Of a DNA stretch of 41,065 bases, positions 1-8,816 are shown piece after piece. Position 1 is the stretch's first letter. Each line of letters opens with the position of its first letter. This DNA is from VFKU01 sp964411925 (GTDB lineage: Bacteria > Hydrogenedentota > Hydrogenedentia > Hydrogenedentales > GCA-2746185). Location of the stretch: assembly GCA_964411925.1 (NCBI GenBank), contig CAYPNI010000027.1, positions 1-41,065 of the forward strand, given 5' to 3'. Made by a program: the position numbers and the translations under genes. Below the pieces are notes generated by a model that searched no databases, was not told where the DNA came from, and saw only the letters and a list, made by a program, of their open reading frames with translations.

Positions 1-1632
1 GATGAAGAGCGGCAACACGTCGTGCGGCGGGGGAGGGTCTGTCTCGTTGAAGATGTCGCCGAGTTCACCGTCGCGCACGTGATCGTAGTCGTTGTAAAAC
101 AACACAATGTCGAGTGCGAGCCGATTGACCGGAGCGACGCGGTAACCGAGTTCGAAGGCCAGCAACGCGGTGGCGTCGAGATCGGGGCTGCCAAAGGCCG
201 CGGCGAATGCGCCGGGGAAAGCCGCCTGTTCCCCGAATTCGAGGCGGATATCGGATTCGCCGCGAGAGGGGGTGCGGACGGCGCGAGAAACCGCTGCCCA
301 AAGCGTGTGGCGGTCGTTTGGCGTCCACGCTATGCGGGCACTGGGCTGAATCTCAATGCCGGTGTAGTCGTTGTGCTCGATTTTGGTGCCGATGGTGAGC
401 TTGAGCGTGTCGAGAAGGGCGATGTCGTCCTGGATGAATGCGCTGAACAGGTGGTCGGCTTGACTCTCCGGATCCATCGATGCGAACGGGGTGTCCTCGA
501 ACTCGTCCCACGTAAGGCGGTAACCCAGACCCCAGAGAAGGTCGTGGCGTCCTCCGATCTGGAGCCGGTGCTGGAAATCTATGTCCAGTGTCTGGCGGAG
601 TTCTTCGATCGTTTTCTCGTCGTAATGGTAGAAATCGTAGTAGCCTTGCAATTGGATCTCGTTATCGTTTGCGAGACGCCGGGACCATCGGCCGAGTATA
701 TGAGTGCTCTCGAAGTGTGATTTATCATCGATGCGTCGAAACAACGGGTCCACCAGGAACGGCAGTTCGTAGGTGTTCTCCGCGCTGAAGGTTTGGAACC
801 CACCCAGGAGCGTCAGCGTGTCATCCGGATTGGGGTTTAGATCCATCCGGAAACCGGCATGACCATTGTGCCAATCATCCGTCGGGCTGCCACCGGTGGT
901 CTGCGTCTGGCCCTCGATAAAGCCGCCCGCCTCGTCGTGATAGAAATACTTGCCGTAGACGCGATAATGACCGAGATCGCCGATTTCGCCGCCGTATCGC
1001 AGCGCCGCCGACGCACGGTCCTCCTTGCCGGCGATCGCGGAGACGAGGCCTCCCTGCGTGTCGGCCGCCGACTTCGTGACGATATTGATGACACCGTTGA
1101 CCGCGTTCGCGCCCCAGAGGGTCCCGCCGGGCCCGCGAATGACCTCGATGCGGTCGATGTCCTCCAGCATGACGTCGTTCGCTTCCCAGTAGACGCCTGC
1201 GAAGAACGGCGTGTAGATCGAGCGGCCGTCGATGAGGACGAGCAGCATGCTTGAGAACCGTCCAGAGAATCCGCGCGAAGTCACGGACCAGCGGCTGGAG
1301 TTCATCTGGGCGACGTGCAGTCCCGGGACCGTACGGAGCAAGTCGGGGATGTTCGTCGCGCCGGAGCGGCGGATGTCTTCCTGCGTGAGGACGAATATGG
1401 CGGCAGCGGCGGCAGTGCGCTTCTCGGAGCGTTTCGACACCGACGTGATTTCGACGTTCAGAAGGTCTTCGAGCGACATGTCGATGACTTTGCCTTCCGC
1501 GGACGACGTTGCCTCTTCACCGAAAACGGCGGGCGCACACGAGACCGTCGCAATGGCCACCCAAAGCGACATCAGCGAGCCGCGGAAGGCCCGCTTACGT
1601 CCGCGCTGCGCTCGATCGATCATGGTCTTCAT
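1..1632 (-). CDS. TonB-dependent outer-membrane receptor, third tandem copy (C-terminus cut by window edge)
   Basis: This gene encodes the plug and part of the beta-barrel of a TonB-dependent receptor, an outer-membrane transporter for iron complexes, vitamins or glycans. The frame is open from the ATG at 1632 to base 1 (544 codons, no stop), so the C-terminus lies outside the window. An N-terminal hydrophobic segment looks like a signal peptide. It is followed by the motif DMSLEDLLNVEITSVSKR, the plug motifs LIDGRSIYTP, RIEVIRGPGGTLWGANAVNG and INIVTK, and barrel strands such as TIGTKIEHNDYTG. AAGGTGAG sits 7 nt before the ATG, which supports the start. The gene lies 24 nt after its upstream paralogue, so it is the third gene of a tandem set. 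The plug matches the other two copies almost word for word, while the barrel diverges more (an 'NPNPDDTLTLLGG' type strand replaces 'DDRLSLYADLRQL'). The substrate cannot be told from sequence. Confidence 0.9.
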   Translation of the reverse strand, partial: MKTMIDRAQRGRKRAFRGSLMSLWVAIATVSCAPAVFGEEATSSAEGKVIDMSLEDLLNVEITSVSKRSEKRTAAAAAIFVLTQEDIRRSGATNIPDLLRTVPGLHVAQMNSSRWSVTSRGFSGRFSSMLLVLIDGRSIYTPFFAGVYWEANDVMLEDIDRIEVIRGPGGTLWGANAVNGVINIVTKSAADTQGGLVSAIAGKEDRASAALRYGGEIGDLGHYRVYGKYFYHDEAGGFIEGQTQTTGGSPTDDWHNGHAGFRMDLNPNPDDTLTLLGGFQTFSAENTYELPFLVDPLFRRIDDKSHFESTHILGRWSRRLANDNEIQLQGYYDFYHYDEKTIEELRQTLDIDFQHRLQIGGRHDLLWGLGYRLTWDEFEDTPFASMDPESQADHLFSAFIQDDIALLDTLKLTIGTKIEHNDYTGIEIQPSARIAWTPNDRHTLWAAVSRAVRTPSRGESDIRLEFGEQAAFPGAFAAAFGSPDLDATALLAFELGYRVAPVNRLALDIVLFYNDYDHVRDGELGDIFNETDPPPPHDVLPLFI

Positions 1633-1656
1633 CAATTCGCTCACCTTCCGTATTTC

Positions 1657-3783
1657 CTATCGCCGGTTCTTGGCGCCCGGCTTAAACTGCCAGGTGATTT
1701 TTCCGTATACCTCGCGCTCCACGCCCGTCGGAACATGGTTTACAAAGGTCGGCGCAAACTCCTGATGTTCGTTGTCCAGGAGATTGCGCCCGACGAGCGC
1801 GAGTTCGAGGTCTTCGATGGGACGCCACGCGAGCCGTGCATCGAGCTCGACATACGAATCGATGCCGATTCCGTCAAGCGAGTCGACATACCGCAACGAG
1901 GTATCGAATTCGACGTCGTGGGGGAGATTGAGTCGATTCTGAATGAAGAATTGATTCTGCGGTGTATCCCCGCTGAACGACTCGGTCACCGGGTCCGAGT
2001 CGGGTACATCGAGGTTGATGTGAAGGTACGAATAGCCGGCGCGCAGTTGCCACATGCTCATCGGTTGCCAGTCGGCCGCGATCTCGAAGCCGTAGGTATT
2101 CGATTTGCCTTCGTTGACGGCCTCGATCGGAACGACGGTAACGCCGTTGTCGTCAAACGCGGGACCCGGTTCGAGCGTCCGCAGGTCCGTGTAGTGATTG
2201 AAGAAGAGAGCGATATCGAAGGCGAGTTCGTCCGTCGCGCGCACGCGGTATCCCAGTTCGGTGGCCAGCAGATTCTCGGAATCGAACTGCCGGTCGTCGT
2301 AGCGCATGAAGACCACTTCCGTCGGGCCGGGAGCGGTTGTGTTCCGGAGCCGAACGTCGCGCTCCGCGCGCGACGGCGTGCGGACGGCGCGAGACACCGC
2401 CGCCCAGACGGTATGCCGGTCGTTGGGCAGCCAGCGAATGCGCGCATTGGGCTGGACCTCGATGCCCGAGTAGTCGTTGTGTTCGATCTTGAGTCCGAGG
2501 ATGAGGTGGAGTTCGTCCGTGAGCGCAATGTCGTCCTGCGCGAACGCGCTGTAGGTTTGGTCGCTGCGGGAGTCGGGGGTCAGAGAAATCCACTCTGACC
2601 CGTCGATTTCGTCTTGCGTGTGACGGAATTCCAGGCCCCAAATGACGCTGTGACGCTCTCCTACGTTCAGCTGGTGCTGTATATCCAGGTCGAAAGTGTT
2701 GCGATCTTCGCCGAAGGTGGGGTCGTCCCACGTGTATCCGTCGTAGTACGCCTGAACCTGTAGCGATGATTCGTCCGCAAAGGTGTGTACCCACGATGCC
2801 ATCACGTAGCGGCCGAAATAGTCCGCCGAGTCGTGAATCTCCCGCGCAAACGGCGCATCCAGAAACGCCCGCGTGACGACCTGGTCCATGTTGAGTTGCC
2901 GGAGATCGGCGTAGAGCGAGAGCCGGTCGTCCGGGCCGATGTTCCAGTCCACGCGTCCCCCGCCCTGGATCGAATGCCAGGCGTCGTCACCGTCGCCGCC
3001 CGTGGCCTGCGATCCGCCTTCGTCGCGAAGGAAATACCGGGTGTACAACCGATAGTTCACGTCCTCGCCGATGGCGCCGCCCCACCGGGCGTTGGCGAAT
3101 GCGCGCTCGTAGGTACCTGCGCCCGTCGAGAGCAGGAGACCCTGCGTGTCCGCGGCCGGCTTCGTAACGATGTTGATCACGCCGTTTACGGCGTTCGCTC
3201 CCCAGAGCGTGCCACCGGGCCCGCGAATGACCTCGATGCGGTCCACATCCTCGAGCATCACTTCGTGCGCTTCCCAATACACCCCTGCGAACAGCGGCGT
3301 GTAGATGGAGCGCCCGTCGATCAGGACGAGGAGTTTGTTCGCGAAACGGCCGCCGAAGCCGCGTGCGGTCACGGACCATGTGTTCGACGTAAGGCGGGCG
3401 ACATTCACGCCGGGTACCAGCCGCAGCGCGTCGGGGATGTTTGTGGCGCCCGAGCGCCGGATGTCATCCTGCGTGAGCACGTAGATGGCCGCGGCGGCGT
3501 CGGTCCTCTTTTCGGAGCGTTTCGATACGGACGTGATCTCCACGTTCATGAGGTCTTCGAGCGACAGGTCGATCACTTTATTGGCCGCGGGCGGCGGTGC
3601 ATCTTCGCCGAAGATCGAGGGCGCCCACGAAAATGCGACGATGACCGCCCACAGAATCAGCAGCGAAAGGCGCACGAGCCACGCGGGCAGACTGCCGATC
3701 GGCATGGTCAGCGAATCGGGCAGTGCAGAACCGCCCGGCGCCTCTCCGCCTGTTTGCCGCGTTGTGTGAAGCTGCGTATCCAT
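1657..3783 (-). CDS. TonB-dependent outer-membrane receptor, second tandem copy
   Basis: Complete 708-residue TonB-dependent receptor. Residues about 35-58 form a hydrophobic signal segment (LLILWAVIVAFSWAPSIFG). Residues 72-89 carry DLSLEDLMNVEITSVSKR, and the plug follows (YVLTQDDIRRSG at 101, LLVLIDGRSIYTP at 151, RIEVIRGPGGTLWGANAVNG at 182). The barrel ends in a terminal strand with Phe (YGKITWQF) before a short basic tail, the usual outer-membrane assembly signal. It lies 24 nt from each neighbouring receptor, so the three are very likely co-transcribed. The ATG at 3783 has only a weak Shine-Dalgarno (AGGCAAG). An internal Met at residue 27 just before the signal segment is a possible alternative that would give a more typical leader. 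The family assignment is secure and the ligand unknown. No SusD, ExbB or TonB gene is visible nearby. Confidence 0.95.
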   Translation of the reverse strand: MDTQLHTTRQTGGEAPGGSALPDSLTMPIGSLPAWLVRLSLLILWAVIVAFSWAPSIFGEDAPPPAANKVIDLSLEDLMNVEITSVSKRSEKRTDAAAAIYVLTQDDIRRSGATNIPDALRLVPGVNVARLTSNTWSVTARGFGGRFANKLLVLIDGRSIYTPLFAGVYWEAHEVMLEDVDRIEVIRGPGGTLWGANAVNGVINIVTKPAADTQGLLLSTGAGTYERAFANARWGGAIGEDVNYRLYTRYFLRDEGGSQATGGDGDDAWHSIQGGGRVDWNIGPDDRLSLYADLRQLNMDQVVTRAFLDAPFAREIHDSADYFGRYVMASWVHTFADESSLQVQAYYDGYTWDDPTFGEDRNTFDLDIQHQLNVGERHSVIWGLEFRHTQDEIDGSEWISLTPDSRSDQTYSAFAQDDIALTDELHLILGLKIEHNDYSGIEVQPNARIRWLPNDRHTVWAAVSRAVRTPSRAERDVRLRNTTAPGPTEVVFMRYDDRQFDSENLLATELGYRVRATDELAFDIALFFNHYTDLRTLEPGPAFDDNGVTVVPIEAVNEGKSNTYGFEIAADWQPMSMWQLRAGYSYLHINLDVPDSDPVTESFSGDTPQNQFFIQNRLNLPHDVEFDTSLRYVDSLDGIGIDSYVELDARLAWRPIEDLELALVGRNLLDNEHQEFAPTFVNHVPTGVEREVYGKITWQFKPGAKNRR

Positions 3784-3807
3784 AGCTTGCCTATCGTTCG
3801 ATTCCGC

Positions 3808-5871
3808 TCATCGGGCCTGCTTCCCGCCCGGCATGAATCGCCAGGTGATCTTTCCGTAGATCTCGCGCTCGACCGCCGTGGGGACGTTGTTGAAGAGCGT
3901 AGACGCGAATTCCTCGTGTTCGCTGTCGAGCAGATTGCGTCCGATGAGGGCCAGCTCGAGGTCCTCGGTCGGACGCCACGCAATCCGGGCGTCCATTTCG
4001 GTGTAGCCATCGATGTCTATCCCGTCGAGCGAGTCGACGTATCGGAGCGCGGCGTCAAGCTCGATGTTGTGCGGCAGATTGAGCCGGCTTTGGATGAACA
4101 GTTGGTTCTGCGGCGTGTCGTCGCTGGCGGCCTCCGTGATGGGGTCCGTGCTCGGGATGTCGAGATTGAGGTGCAGATAGGTATAGCCCGCGCGTAACTG
4201 CCACATCGCGATCGGTTGCCAGTCCGCGGCAAGCTCGAATCCGAAGGTGTTTGCCTCGCCCTCGTTGACCGGCTCGATCGGGAGCACGGTCACTCCGTTG
4301 TCGTCAAAGGACGGGCCGGGCGAGAGCGTACGGAGATCCGTGTAGTGATTGAAGAAGAACGCGAAGTCGAACGCGAGTTCGTCCGTCGCGCGCACGCGGT
4401 AGCCGAGTTCCGTCGCGAGCAAATCTTCCGCGTCGAATTCGCGGTCGTCGTACTGCGCGAACAATGCGTCCAATACTCCCGGAGTAATCGTCGTGCGTAG
4501 CTGGATGTCGGCCTCGGCGCGCGCGGGCGTGCGGACGGCCCGCGAGATCGCGGCCCACACTGTGTGGCGATCGTTGGGGGCCCATCGCAGGCGCGCGTTG
4601 GGCTGCACTTCGACGCCCGTGTAATCGTTGTGCTCGATTTTCGTTCCCAGGATCAGGTGCAGTTCCTCGGTTAACGCGATTTCGTCCTGAATGAATGCGC
4701 TGAACGTCTGGTCGCTGCGCGAATCCGGTGAGAGCGAGAGCATTGCCGTGCCGTCCACTTCGTCCATCGTGTGGCGAAAGCCGACGCCCCAGACGATGTC
4801 GTGGCGCGTGCCCGCCTGAAACTGGTGCTGGAATTCGAGGTCAAATGTGTGGCGGTCCTCGTTCAACGACGCGCTGTCCGACGTATACCCGTCGTAGTAC
4901 CCCTGGAGCTGGAAGGAAGACTCGTCTGCAAAGGTATGGACCCAGGTAGCCTGCGCGTACCGTCCGAAGTACTCGGAGGTCGAATGCGATTCGATTCCCG
5001 AGCCCGTGTTCAGAAAGCCGTCGGTGACGACGTTGTCTTCGTCAATCTGCCGCAGGTCCGCGTAGAGTGAGAGGCGATCGTCCGGGCTGATGTCCCAGTC
5101 GAATCGCGCGCCACCCTGAATCGAGTGCCAGGCATCGTCCGCGTCGCCGCCATTGGCTTCCGAGCCGCCTTCGTCACGCAGGAAATAGCGGGTGTAGACG
5201 CGATAGTGGACGTCCTCGCCGATCGCCCCGCCCCAGCGTGCGTTGGCGAATGCGCGCTCGTAGCTGCCCGCGCCGCCGGAGAGGAGCAGCCCTTGGGTCT
5301 CCTCCGCGGGTTTGGTCACAATATTGATGACGCCGTTCACGGCGTTCGCGCCCCAGAGCGTGCCGCCGGGTCCGCGGATGACTTCAATGCGATCCACGTC
5401 CTCGAGCATCACCTCGTGGGACTCCCAGTAGACGCCCGCGTATAGCGGCGTATAGATCGAACGGCCGTCGATCAGCACGAGGAGTTTGTTGGCAAATTGT
5501 CCGCCGAATCCGCGCGCAGTGACCGACCACGAATTCGACGTGAGCCGGGCGACGTTGACACCGGGAACCAGACGCAACAGATCGGGAATGTTCGCCGCGC
5601 CAGAGCGGCGAATGTCCTCGGAGGTGAGCACGTAGATCGCCGCGGCCGCCTCGTGCAGGGACTCGCTCTTCTTCGAAACCGACGTCACCTCGACGTTCAT
5701 GAGTTCTTCGAGAGACATCTCGGTGAGATTCGTGGACGCGCCCGCGGCTTCGCCACCGGCCAGCAGACAAAGGGCCGCTGAAATGAAAAGCGTTCCGATG
5801 CGGCAAAGGTGCGCGACCCGGACGCGAGTCCGAATCTCGCCAACTCCAATGTGGGTTATGGCTCCGTCCAC
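3808..5871 (-). CDS. TonB-dependent outer-membrane receptor, first tandem copy
   Basis: Complete 687-residue TonB-dependent receptor and the promoter-proximal gene of the set. The start is a GTG at 5871 preceded by a strong AGGGGGGAG Shine-Dalgarno. The N-terminus has a hydrophobic stretch (TLFISAALCLLAGGEAAGA, about residues 27-45), then MSLEELMNVEVTSVSKK, then the plug domain with LIDGRSIYTPLYAGVYWESH and IRGPGGTLWGANAVNG. Barrel strands share long identical runs with the next gene (TNDRHTVWAA-like, YRVRATDELAFD, NHYTDLRTL). The barrel ends in YGKITWRF and a short basic tail. The 244 nt upstream (5872-6115), between this gene and infA on the same strand, includes an AT-richer patch at 5945-5985 and must hold the promoter, but I see no convincing -35/-10 pair. 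High similarity with equal 24-nt spacers argues for tandem duplication followed by barrel divergence. Confidence 0.95.
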   Translation of the reverse strand: MDGAITHIGVGEIRTRVRVAHLCRIGTLFISAALCLLAGGEAAGASTNLTEMSLEELMNVEVTSVSKKSESLHEAAAAIYVLTSEDIRRSGAANIPDLLRLVPGVNVARLTSNSWSVTARGFGGQFANKLLVLIDGRSIYTPLYAGVYWESHEVMLEDVDRIEVIRGPGGTLWGANAVNGVINIVTKPAEETQGLLLSGGAGSYERAFANARWGGAIGEDVHYRVYTRYFLRDEGGSEANGGDADDAWHSIQGGARFDWDISPDDRLSLYADLRQIDEDNVVTDGFLNTGSGIESHSTSEYFGRYAQATWVHTFADESSFQLQGYYDGYTSDSASLNEDRHTFDLEFQHQFQAGTRHDIVWGVGFRHTMDEVDGTAMLSLSPDSRSDQTFSAFIQDEIALTEELHLILGTKIEHNDYTGVEVQPNARLRWAPNDRHTVWAAISRAVRTPARAEADIQLRTTITPGVLDALFAQYDDREFDAEDLLATELGYRVRATDELAFDFAFFFNHYTDLRTLSPGPSFDDNGVTVLPIEPVNEGEANTFGFELAADWQPIAMWQLRAGYTYLHLNLDIPSTDPITEAASDDTPQNQLFIQSRLNLPHNIELDAALRYVDSLDGIDIDGYTEMDARIAWRPTEDLELALIGRNLLDSEHEEFASTLFNNVPTAVEREIYGKITWRFMPGGKQAR

Positions 5872-6115
5872 GCCGCTCCCCCCTGACCGATCCGCGCGGT
5901 TGGGGCACTGTGACGCTCTGGCGATCTCCTTCCCGCACTTCCGAAGGTAATCTATTGACGTTAATGAGCAAATTCGGTGCCGCTAAGTGGCGGGGAGGGT
6001 TAAAACGGTACTAATCTGCCCGTTTCATTCGGATCGCGGGCGCCCGGGCGTTCGGAAATGTCAATAGAACACTAAATGTGTCCAGATTTGTACGCGGGGA
6101 AGGAACAGGCGGCGA

Positions 6116-6334
6116 CTAGCGGAATCGGAAGGTGATTCGGCCCTTGGTCAGATCGTACGGCGACATTTCGATCTTCACCCGGTCGCCCGGGAGAATCCGG
6201 ATGTAGTACTTGCGCATTTTTCCAGAGATGTGCGAGAGGACCACGTGCCCGTTATCCAGCTTCACACGGAACATCGCGTTGGGCAGGGTCTCGGTGACAG
6301 TCCCTTCGAGTTCGAGTGCTTTCTCTTTCTCCAT
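6116..6334 (-). CDS. infA: Translation initiation factor IF-1
   Basis: IF-1 is a small OB-fold protein that occupies the ribosomal A site during initiation. The 72-residue product starts MEKEKALELEGTVTE and has the family pattern throughout: LPNAMFRVKLDNGH, then VVLSHISGKMRKYYIRILPGDRV, then SPYDLTKGRITFRFR at the C-terminus. A longer frame open to 6403 would add 23 residues with no family match and would overlap the likely -10 element, so I place the start at 6334, which gives the normal family length. The Shine-Dalgarno before this ATG is weak. The gene stands alone here, with the receptors downstream on the same strand and a small ORF divergent upstream. No ribosomal protein operon adjoins it. 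Confidence 0.95.
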   Translation of the reverse strand: MEKEKALELEGTVTETLPNAMFRVKLDNGHVVLSHISGKMRKYYIRILPGDRVKIEMSPYDLTKGRITFRFR

Positions 6335-6402
6335 AGAAATGCCGCTTGAATCCTCATCCGCCCATGGGGAGGCCGACCCACCCTTCCGGCCTCGATCGCG
6401 CA

Positions 6403-6408
6403 CTTATA
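6403..6408 (-). promoter_or_regulatory. Putative -10 element of infA
   Basis: Read on the minus strand the hexamer is TATAAG, within GGTATAAGTGCGC. It lies about 70 nt before the infA start and fits the TATA-A/C-T elements seen before other genes here. No clear -35 is visible at 16-18 nt. Confidence 0.35.
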
Positions 6409-6509
6409 CCATATTGCTGTGAAACAACGCACGTCCGGCTCAAGTCCGGCAGGAGCCGCGCCGTTACTATGGGTGGGGAAGTGGTGATTTCGGCAGGCGG
6501 AGGTGTGCC

Positions 6510-6674
6510 ATGTCGAGAGTGGCACGATTGGCCCGGAGCGCACGGCAAGTCCCGGCAGAAATCGCCCGAATGTTGTCCAGTTGGTTAGCGCGTTCCAATA
6601 AACGTGTAACGACCGAGGTCGAACGCGAGAACCGCCTGGCGCGGGACTCCGCGCGTGCGCGCAAGATCGCGTAG
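6510..6674 (+). CDS. Small basic protein of 54 residues, unknown
   Basis: A short open frame from ATG 6510 to TAG 6672-6674 encodes 54 residues beginning MSRVARLARSARQV and ending DSARARKIA. It is preceded by an excellent Shine-Dalgarno, GGAGGTG, about 5 nt before the ATG, the main reason to take it seriously. The product is rich in Arg and Ala with regular charge spacing, suggesting a single amphipathic helix or nucleic-acid-binding peptide. It has no signal peptide, cysteine motif or membrane segment. It sits alone between infA (divergent) and the SDR gene (convergent). I do not recognise a family. In GC-rich DNA such frames can arise by chance, so confidence is moderate. Confidence 0.45.
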   Translation: MSRVARLARSARQVPAEIARMLSSWLARSNKRVTTEVERENRLARDSARARKIA

Positions 6675-6696
6675 CCGGGCGACGGACCAGCAGCGC

Positions 6697-7548
6697 CTAG
6701 GCGCGGGTCATCTCCTCGCTGAGGGTCCACAGTCGTTCCTGCGCGTCTACGTCGTGCGAGACGCGAGACGAGCGCGCTTCGCGGCATTTGTCGAAGTACT
6801 TGCCCGTGACACCGTCCACGTCGCGTGACGCGGCGAGATACGCGGACGTGCGCGCGCCGCTCTCGGGACTCAGCATGAACGCGCCGGCCACGCGCACGAG
6901 CGGTTGCAGCAATGTGGGCAGGTCGCGTGTGATGCGCGAGCGGACAACGCCGGGGTGCAGGCAGTTCGAGGTGACGCGGCTGCCCTCGAGCCGGCGCGCG
7001 AGCGCGTAAGTGAACATCACGTTGGCGAGCTTCGAACGGCCGTAGACGTCCATCACACGGTATCGCTTCTCCGATTGCAGATCGTCAAAGTCGAGCGTCG
7101 CGCCGTGGTGAACGGTCGACGCTACCGTAACGATGCGCGAGGGCGCGGCGGCACGGAGCGCATCCAGCAGGACGTGCGTGAGTAGGAACGGACCAAGATG
7201 GTTCACGCCGAACTGCATCTCGAAACCGTCCGCGGTCGTCTCGCGCCGGAGCGGAACAATCGCCGCGTTGTTCACGAGCACGTCCAGACGGTTGTGTTTT
7301 GCGCGAAACGTATCGGCGAACGCGCGGATGCTCCGCTGCGAGGCGAGGTCGAGCGGCATCACTTCGACGCGGCCCGCCGAACCGGCGCCGGTGATTTCGC
7401 TGCGCGCTTTTTCGCCGCGCGCGGCGTCGCGGCAGGCGAGCACGACGTGCGCGCCCTGATTCACGAGCGATCGCGCGGTGGCGAGTCCGATGCCGGAGGT
7501 CGCGCCGGTGATGACGCAGGTCTTGCCTTCAAGATTCGCGAGATTCAT
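6697..7548 (-). CDS. Short-chain dehydrogenase/reductase, retinol-dehydrogenase-like
   Basis: A 283-residue classical SDR, an NAD(P)-dependent oxidoreductase of alcohols and ketones. The Rossmann nucleotide motif TGATSGIG is at residues 14-21, and an Arg follows the second strand (LACRD, 38-41), which favours NADP(H). The NNA motif is at 93-95 and the structural Asn at 116 (VNHLG). The catalytic set is Ser144, Tyr169 and Lys173 (YGRSK). The order LACRD, then VNNAA, then YGRSKLANVMFTYALARRL is typical of the retinol dehydrogenase / WWOX-like branch, often annotated as oxidoreductase without known substrate. It is divergently oriented from the threonine aldolase gene and convergent with the 54-residue ORF. 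Confidence 0.92.
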   Translation of the reverse strand: MNLANLEGKTCVITGATSGIGLATARSLVNQGAHVVLACRDAARGEKARSEITGAGSAGRVEVMPLDLASQRSIRAFADTFRAKHNRLDVLVNNAAIVPLRRETTADGFEMQFGVNHLGPFLLTHVLLDALRAAAPSRIVTVASTVHHGATLDFDDLQSEKRYRVMDVYGRSKLANVMFTYALARRLEGSRVTSNCLHPGVVRSRITRDLPTLLQPLVRVAGAFMLSPESGARTSAYLAASRDVDGVTGKYFDKCREARSSRVSHDVDAQERLWTLSEEMTRA

Positions 7549-7646
7549 GTCGGGTCCTGTAGCCGGGCTCGGCCGCGATTACGGCGAGGATAATGACGTC
7601 GGGTTTGGGGTGCGAGTCAAATGGAGTCATCGCGCGAACCGAAGGT

Positions 7647-7652
7647 TATAAT
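7647..7652 (+). promoter_or_regulatory. Putative -10 element of the threonine aldolase gene
   Basis: A perfect TATAAT lies within GGTTATAATGCC, 38 nt before the first ATG of the aldolase gene. The bases 16-18 nt upstream do not resemble TTGACA, so recognition would rest on the -10 element. Confidence 0.5.
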
Positions 7653-7690
7653 GCCGGCGTCTGTTGTTCTAGCGCCGGAGTGAGCCCGAC

Positions 7691-8725
7691 ATGATGGTCG
7701 ATCTGCGCAGCGATACGTTGACCCGCCCGACGCCGGCCATGCGCAAGGCGATGGCGGCCGCCGAGGTCGGGGACGACGTATTCGGCGAGGACCCGACGGT
7801 GAACCGTCTGCAGGCGCGCGTCGCGGAGTTGCTGGGCAAGGAGTCGGCGCTGTTCGTGCCGAGCGGCACGATGGCGAATCTGCTGGCGTTCCTGTCGCAG
7901 ATGCGCGCGGGGGAGACGATCATCCTCTCCGAGGACGCGCACCCCTACAACTACGAGGCGGGTAACCTCGCGGCGGTGGGCGGGTTCATGACGCGCACGA
8001 TTCGCGGCGAGATGGGCCGGATCGCGCGGCGCGAGGTCGAGGCGTACATCGTAAACACGCCCGATCACCACTATTCCACGACCTCGCTGATGGCGATCGA
8101 GAACACGACCAATCGCGGCGGCGGGAACCTTTACTCGCTCGACATGCTCAAGGACCTGCGCACGCTCGCGACGGAAAACCGCATGAAAATTCACTGCGAC
8201 GGCGCGCGGCTCTTTCACGCGGTCGTGGAGGCGGGCTATTCCCCGCGCGAGTTCGCCGCGCACTGCGACACGATCTGTTTCTGCTTCTCGAAGGGGCTCG
8301 GGTGCCCCGTCGGCTCGATCCTGGCCGGCTCGCGCGACACGATCACCGAAGCGCACCGCTACCGCAAGATGCTGGGCGGCGGGATGCGCCAGGCGGGCGT
8401 GCTCGCCGCGGCCGCGGAGTACGCGCTCGATCACCACATCGAACGCCTGCGCGACGACCACCGGCGCGCGCGAGAGTTCCGCGCGGCCATCGAAGGGCTG
8501 CCCGGCGTGCGCTTTCCGTTTCCGACACCGACGAACATCGTCATCTTCGAAGTACCGGACGTGATGTCGTTCATCGGATCCGCAGGCTCGCAGGGCGTCT
8601 TAATGATCCCGATGGGCGGCCGGCGCATGCGCGCCGTGTTTCATCTGGATGTAGACGACGCGATGCTCAACCATGCGATCGCGACGGTCCGCGCGGCGCT
8701 GACAAACGCTCCGGTACCCGCGTGA
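7691..8725 (+). CDS. ltaE: Low-specificity L-threonine aldolase
   Basis: A 344-residue PLP enzyme of fold type I that cleaves L-threonine or L-allo-threonine to glycine and acetaldehyde. The N-terminal signature DLRSDTLTRPTPAMRKAM is present, with VGDDVFGEDPTVN at 26-38. The glycine-binding loop is PSGTMAN (57-63), His84 is in the SEDAHPYNYEAG segment, and DGAR (170-173) precedes the cofactor lysine. The PLP lysine is Lys201 in CFSKGLGCPVGS. The length matches the family. Two adjacent ATG codons (7691, 7694) are both possible starts, with a weak GGAG upstream. It appears monocistronic, followed by an AT-rich spacer with a new promoter. Confidence 0.96.
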   Translation: MMVDLRSDTLTRPTPAMRKAMAAAEVGDDVFGEDPTVNRLQARVAELLGKESALFVPSGTMANLLAFLSQMRAGETIILSEDAHPYNYEAGNLAAVGGFMTRTIRGEMGRIARREVEAYIVNTPDHHYSTTSLMAIENTTNRGGGNLYSLDMLKDLRTLATENRMKIHCDGARLFHAVVEAGYSPREFAAHCDTICFCFSKGLGCPVGSILAGSRDTITEAHRYRKMLGGGMRQAGVLAAAAEYALDHHIERLRDDHRRAREFRAAIEGLPGVRFPFPTPTNIVIFEVPDVMSFIGSAGSQGVLMIPMGGRRMRAVFHLDVDDAMLNHAIATVRAALTNAPVPA

Positions 8726-8783
8726 TTTTTCAACGCCGGAATTTATCGACGTTGACATTTTTCTATTGATTTAACGATTTTCA

Positions 8784-8792
8784 TGTTATACT
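8784..8792 (+). promoter_or_regulatory. Extended -10 promoter before the GspF-N-like mini-gene
   Basis: TG-T-TATACT forms a textbook extended -10 element (TG at 8784-8785, TATACT at 8787-8792) 24 nt before the ATG at 8817. A TTGACA at 8752-8757 is 29 nt upstream, too far for a normal spacer, and TTGATT at 8766-8771 leaves only 15 nt. The surrounding 8725-8795 stretch is much more AT-rich than the rest of the window. Confidence 0.65.
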
Positions 8793-8816
8793 GCGGGCCG
8801 TTCGAGGAGTGCGCCC

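Noticed and set aside
22..2598. Long plus-strand frames opposite the TonB receptors
   Set aside because: They are exact antisense frames of the receptor codons and arise from GC-rich codon usage; no plausible family or ribosome sites.
6335..6403. N-terminal extension of infA to 6403
   Set aside because: It would overlap the likely -10 element and lengthen a highly conserved 72-residue protein.
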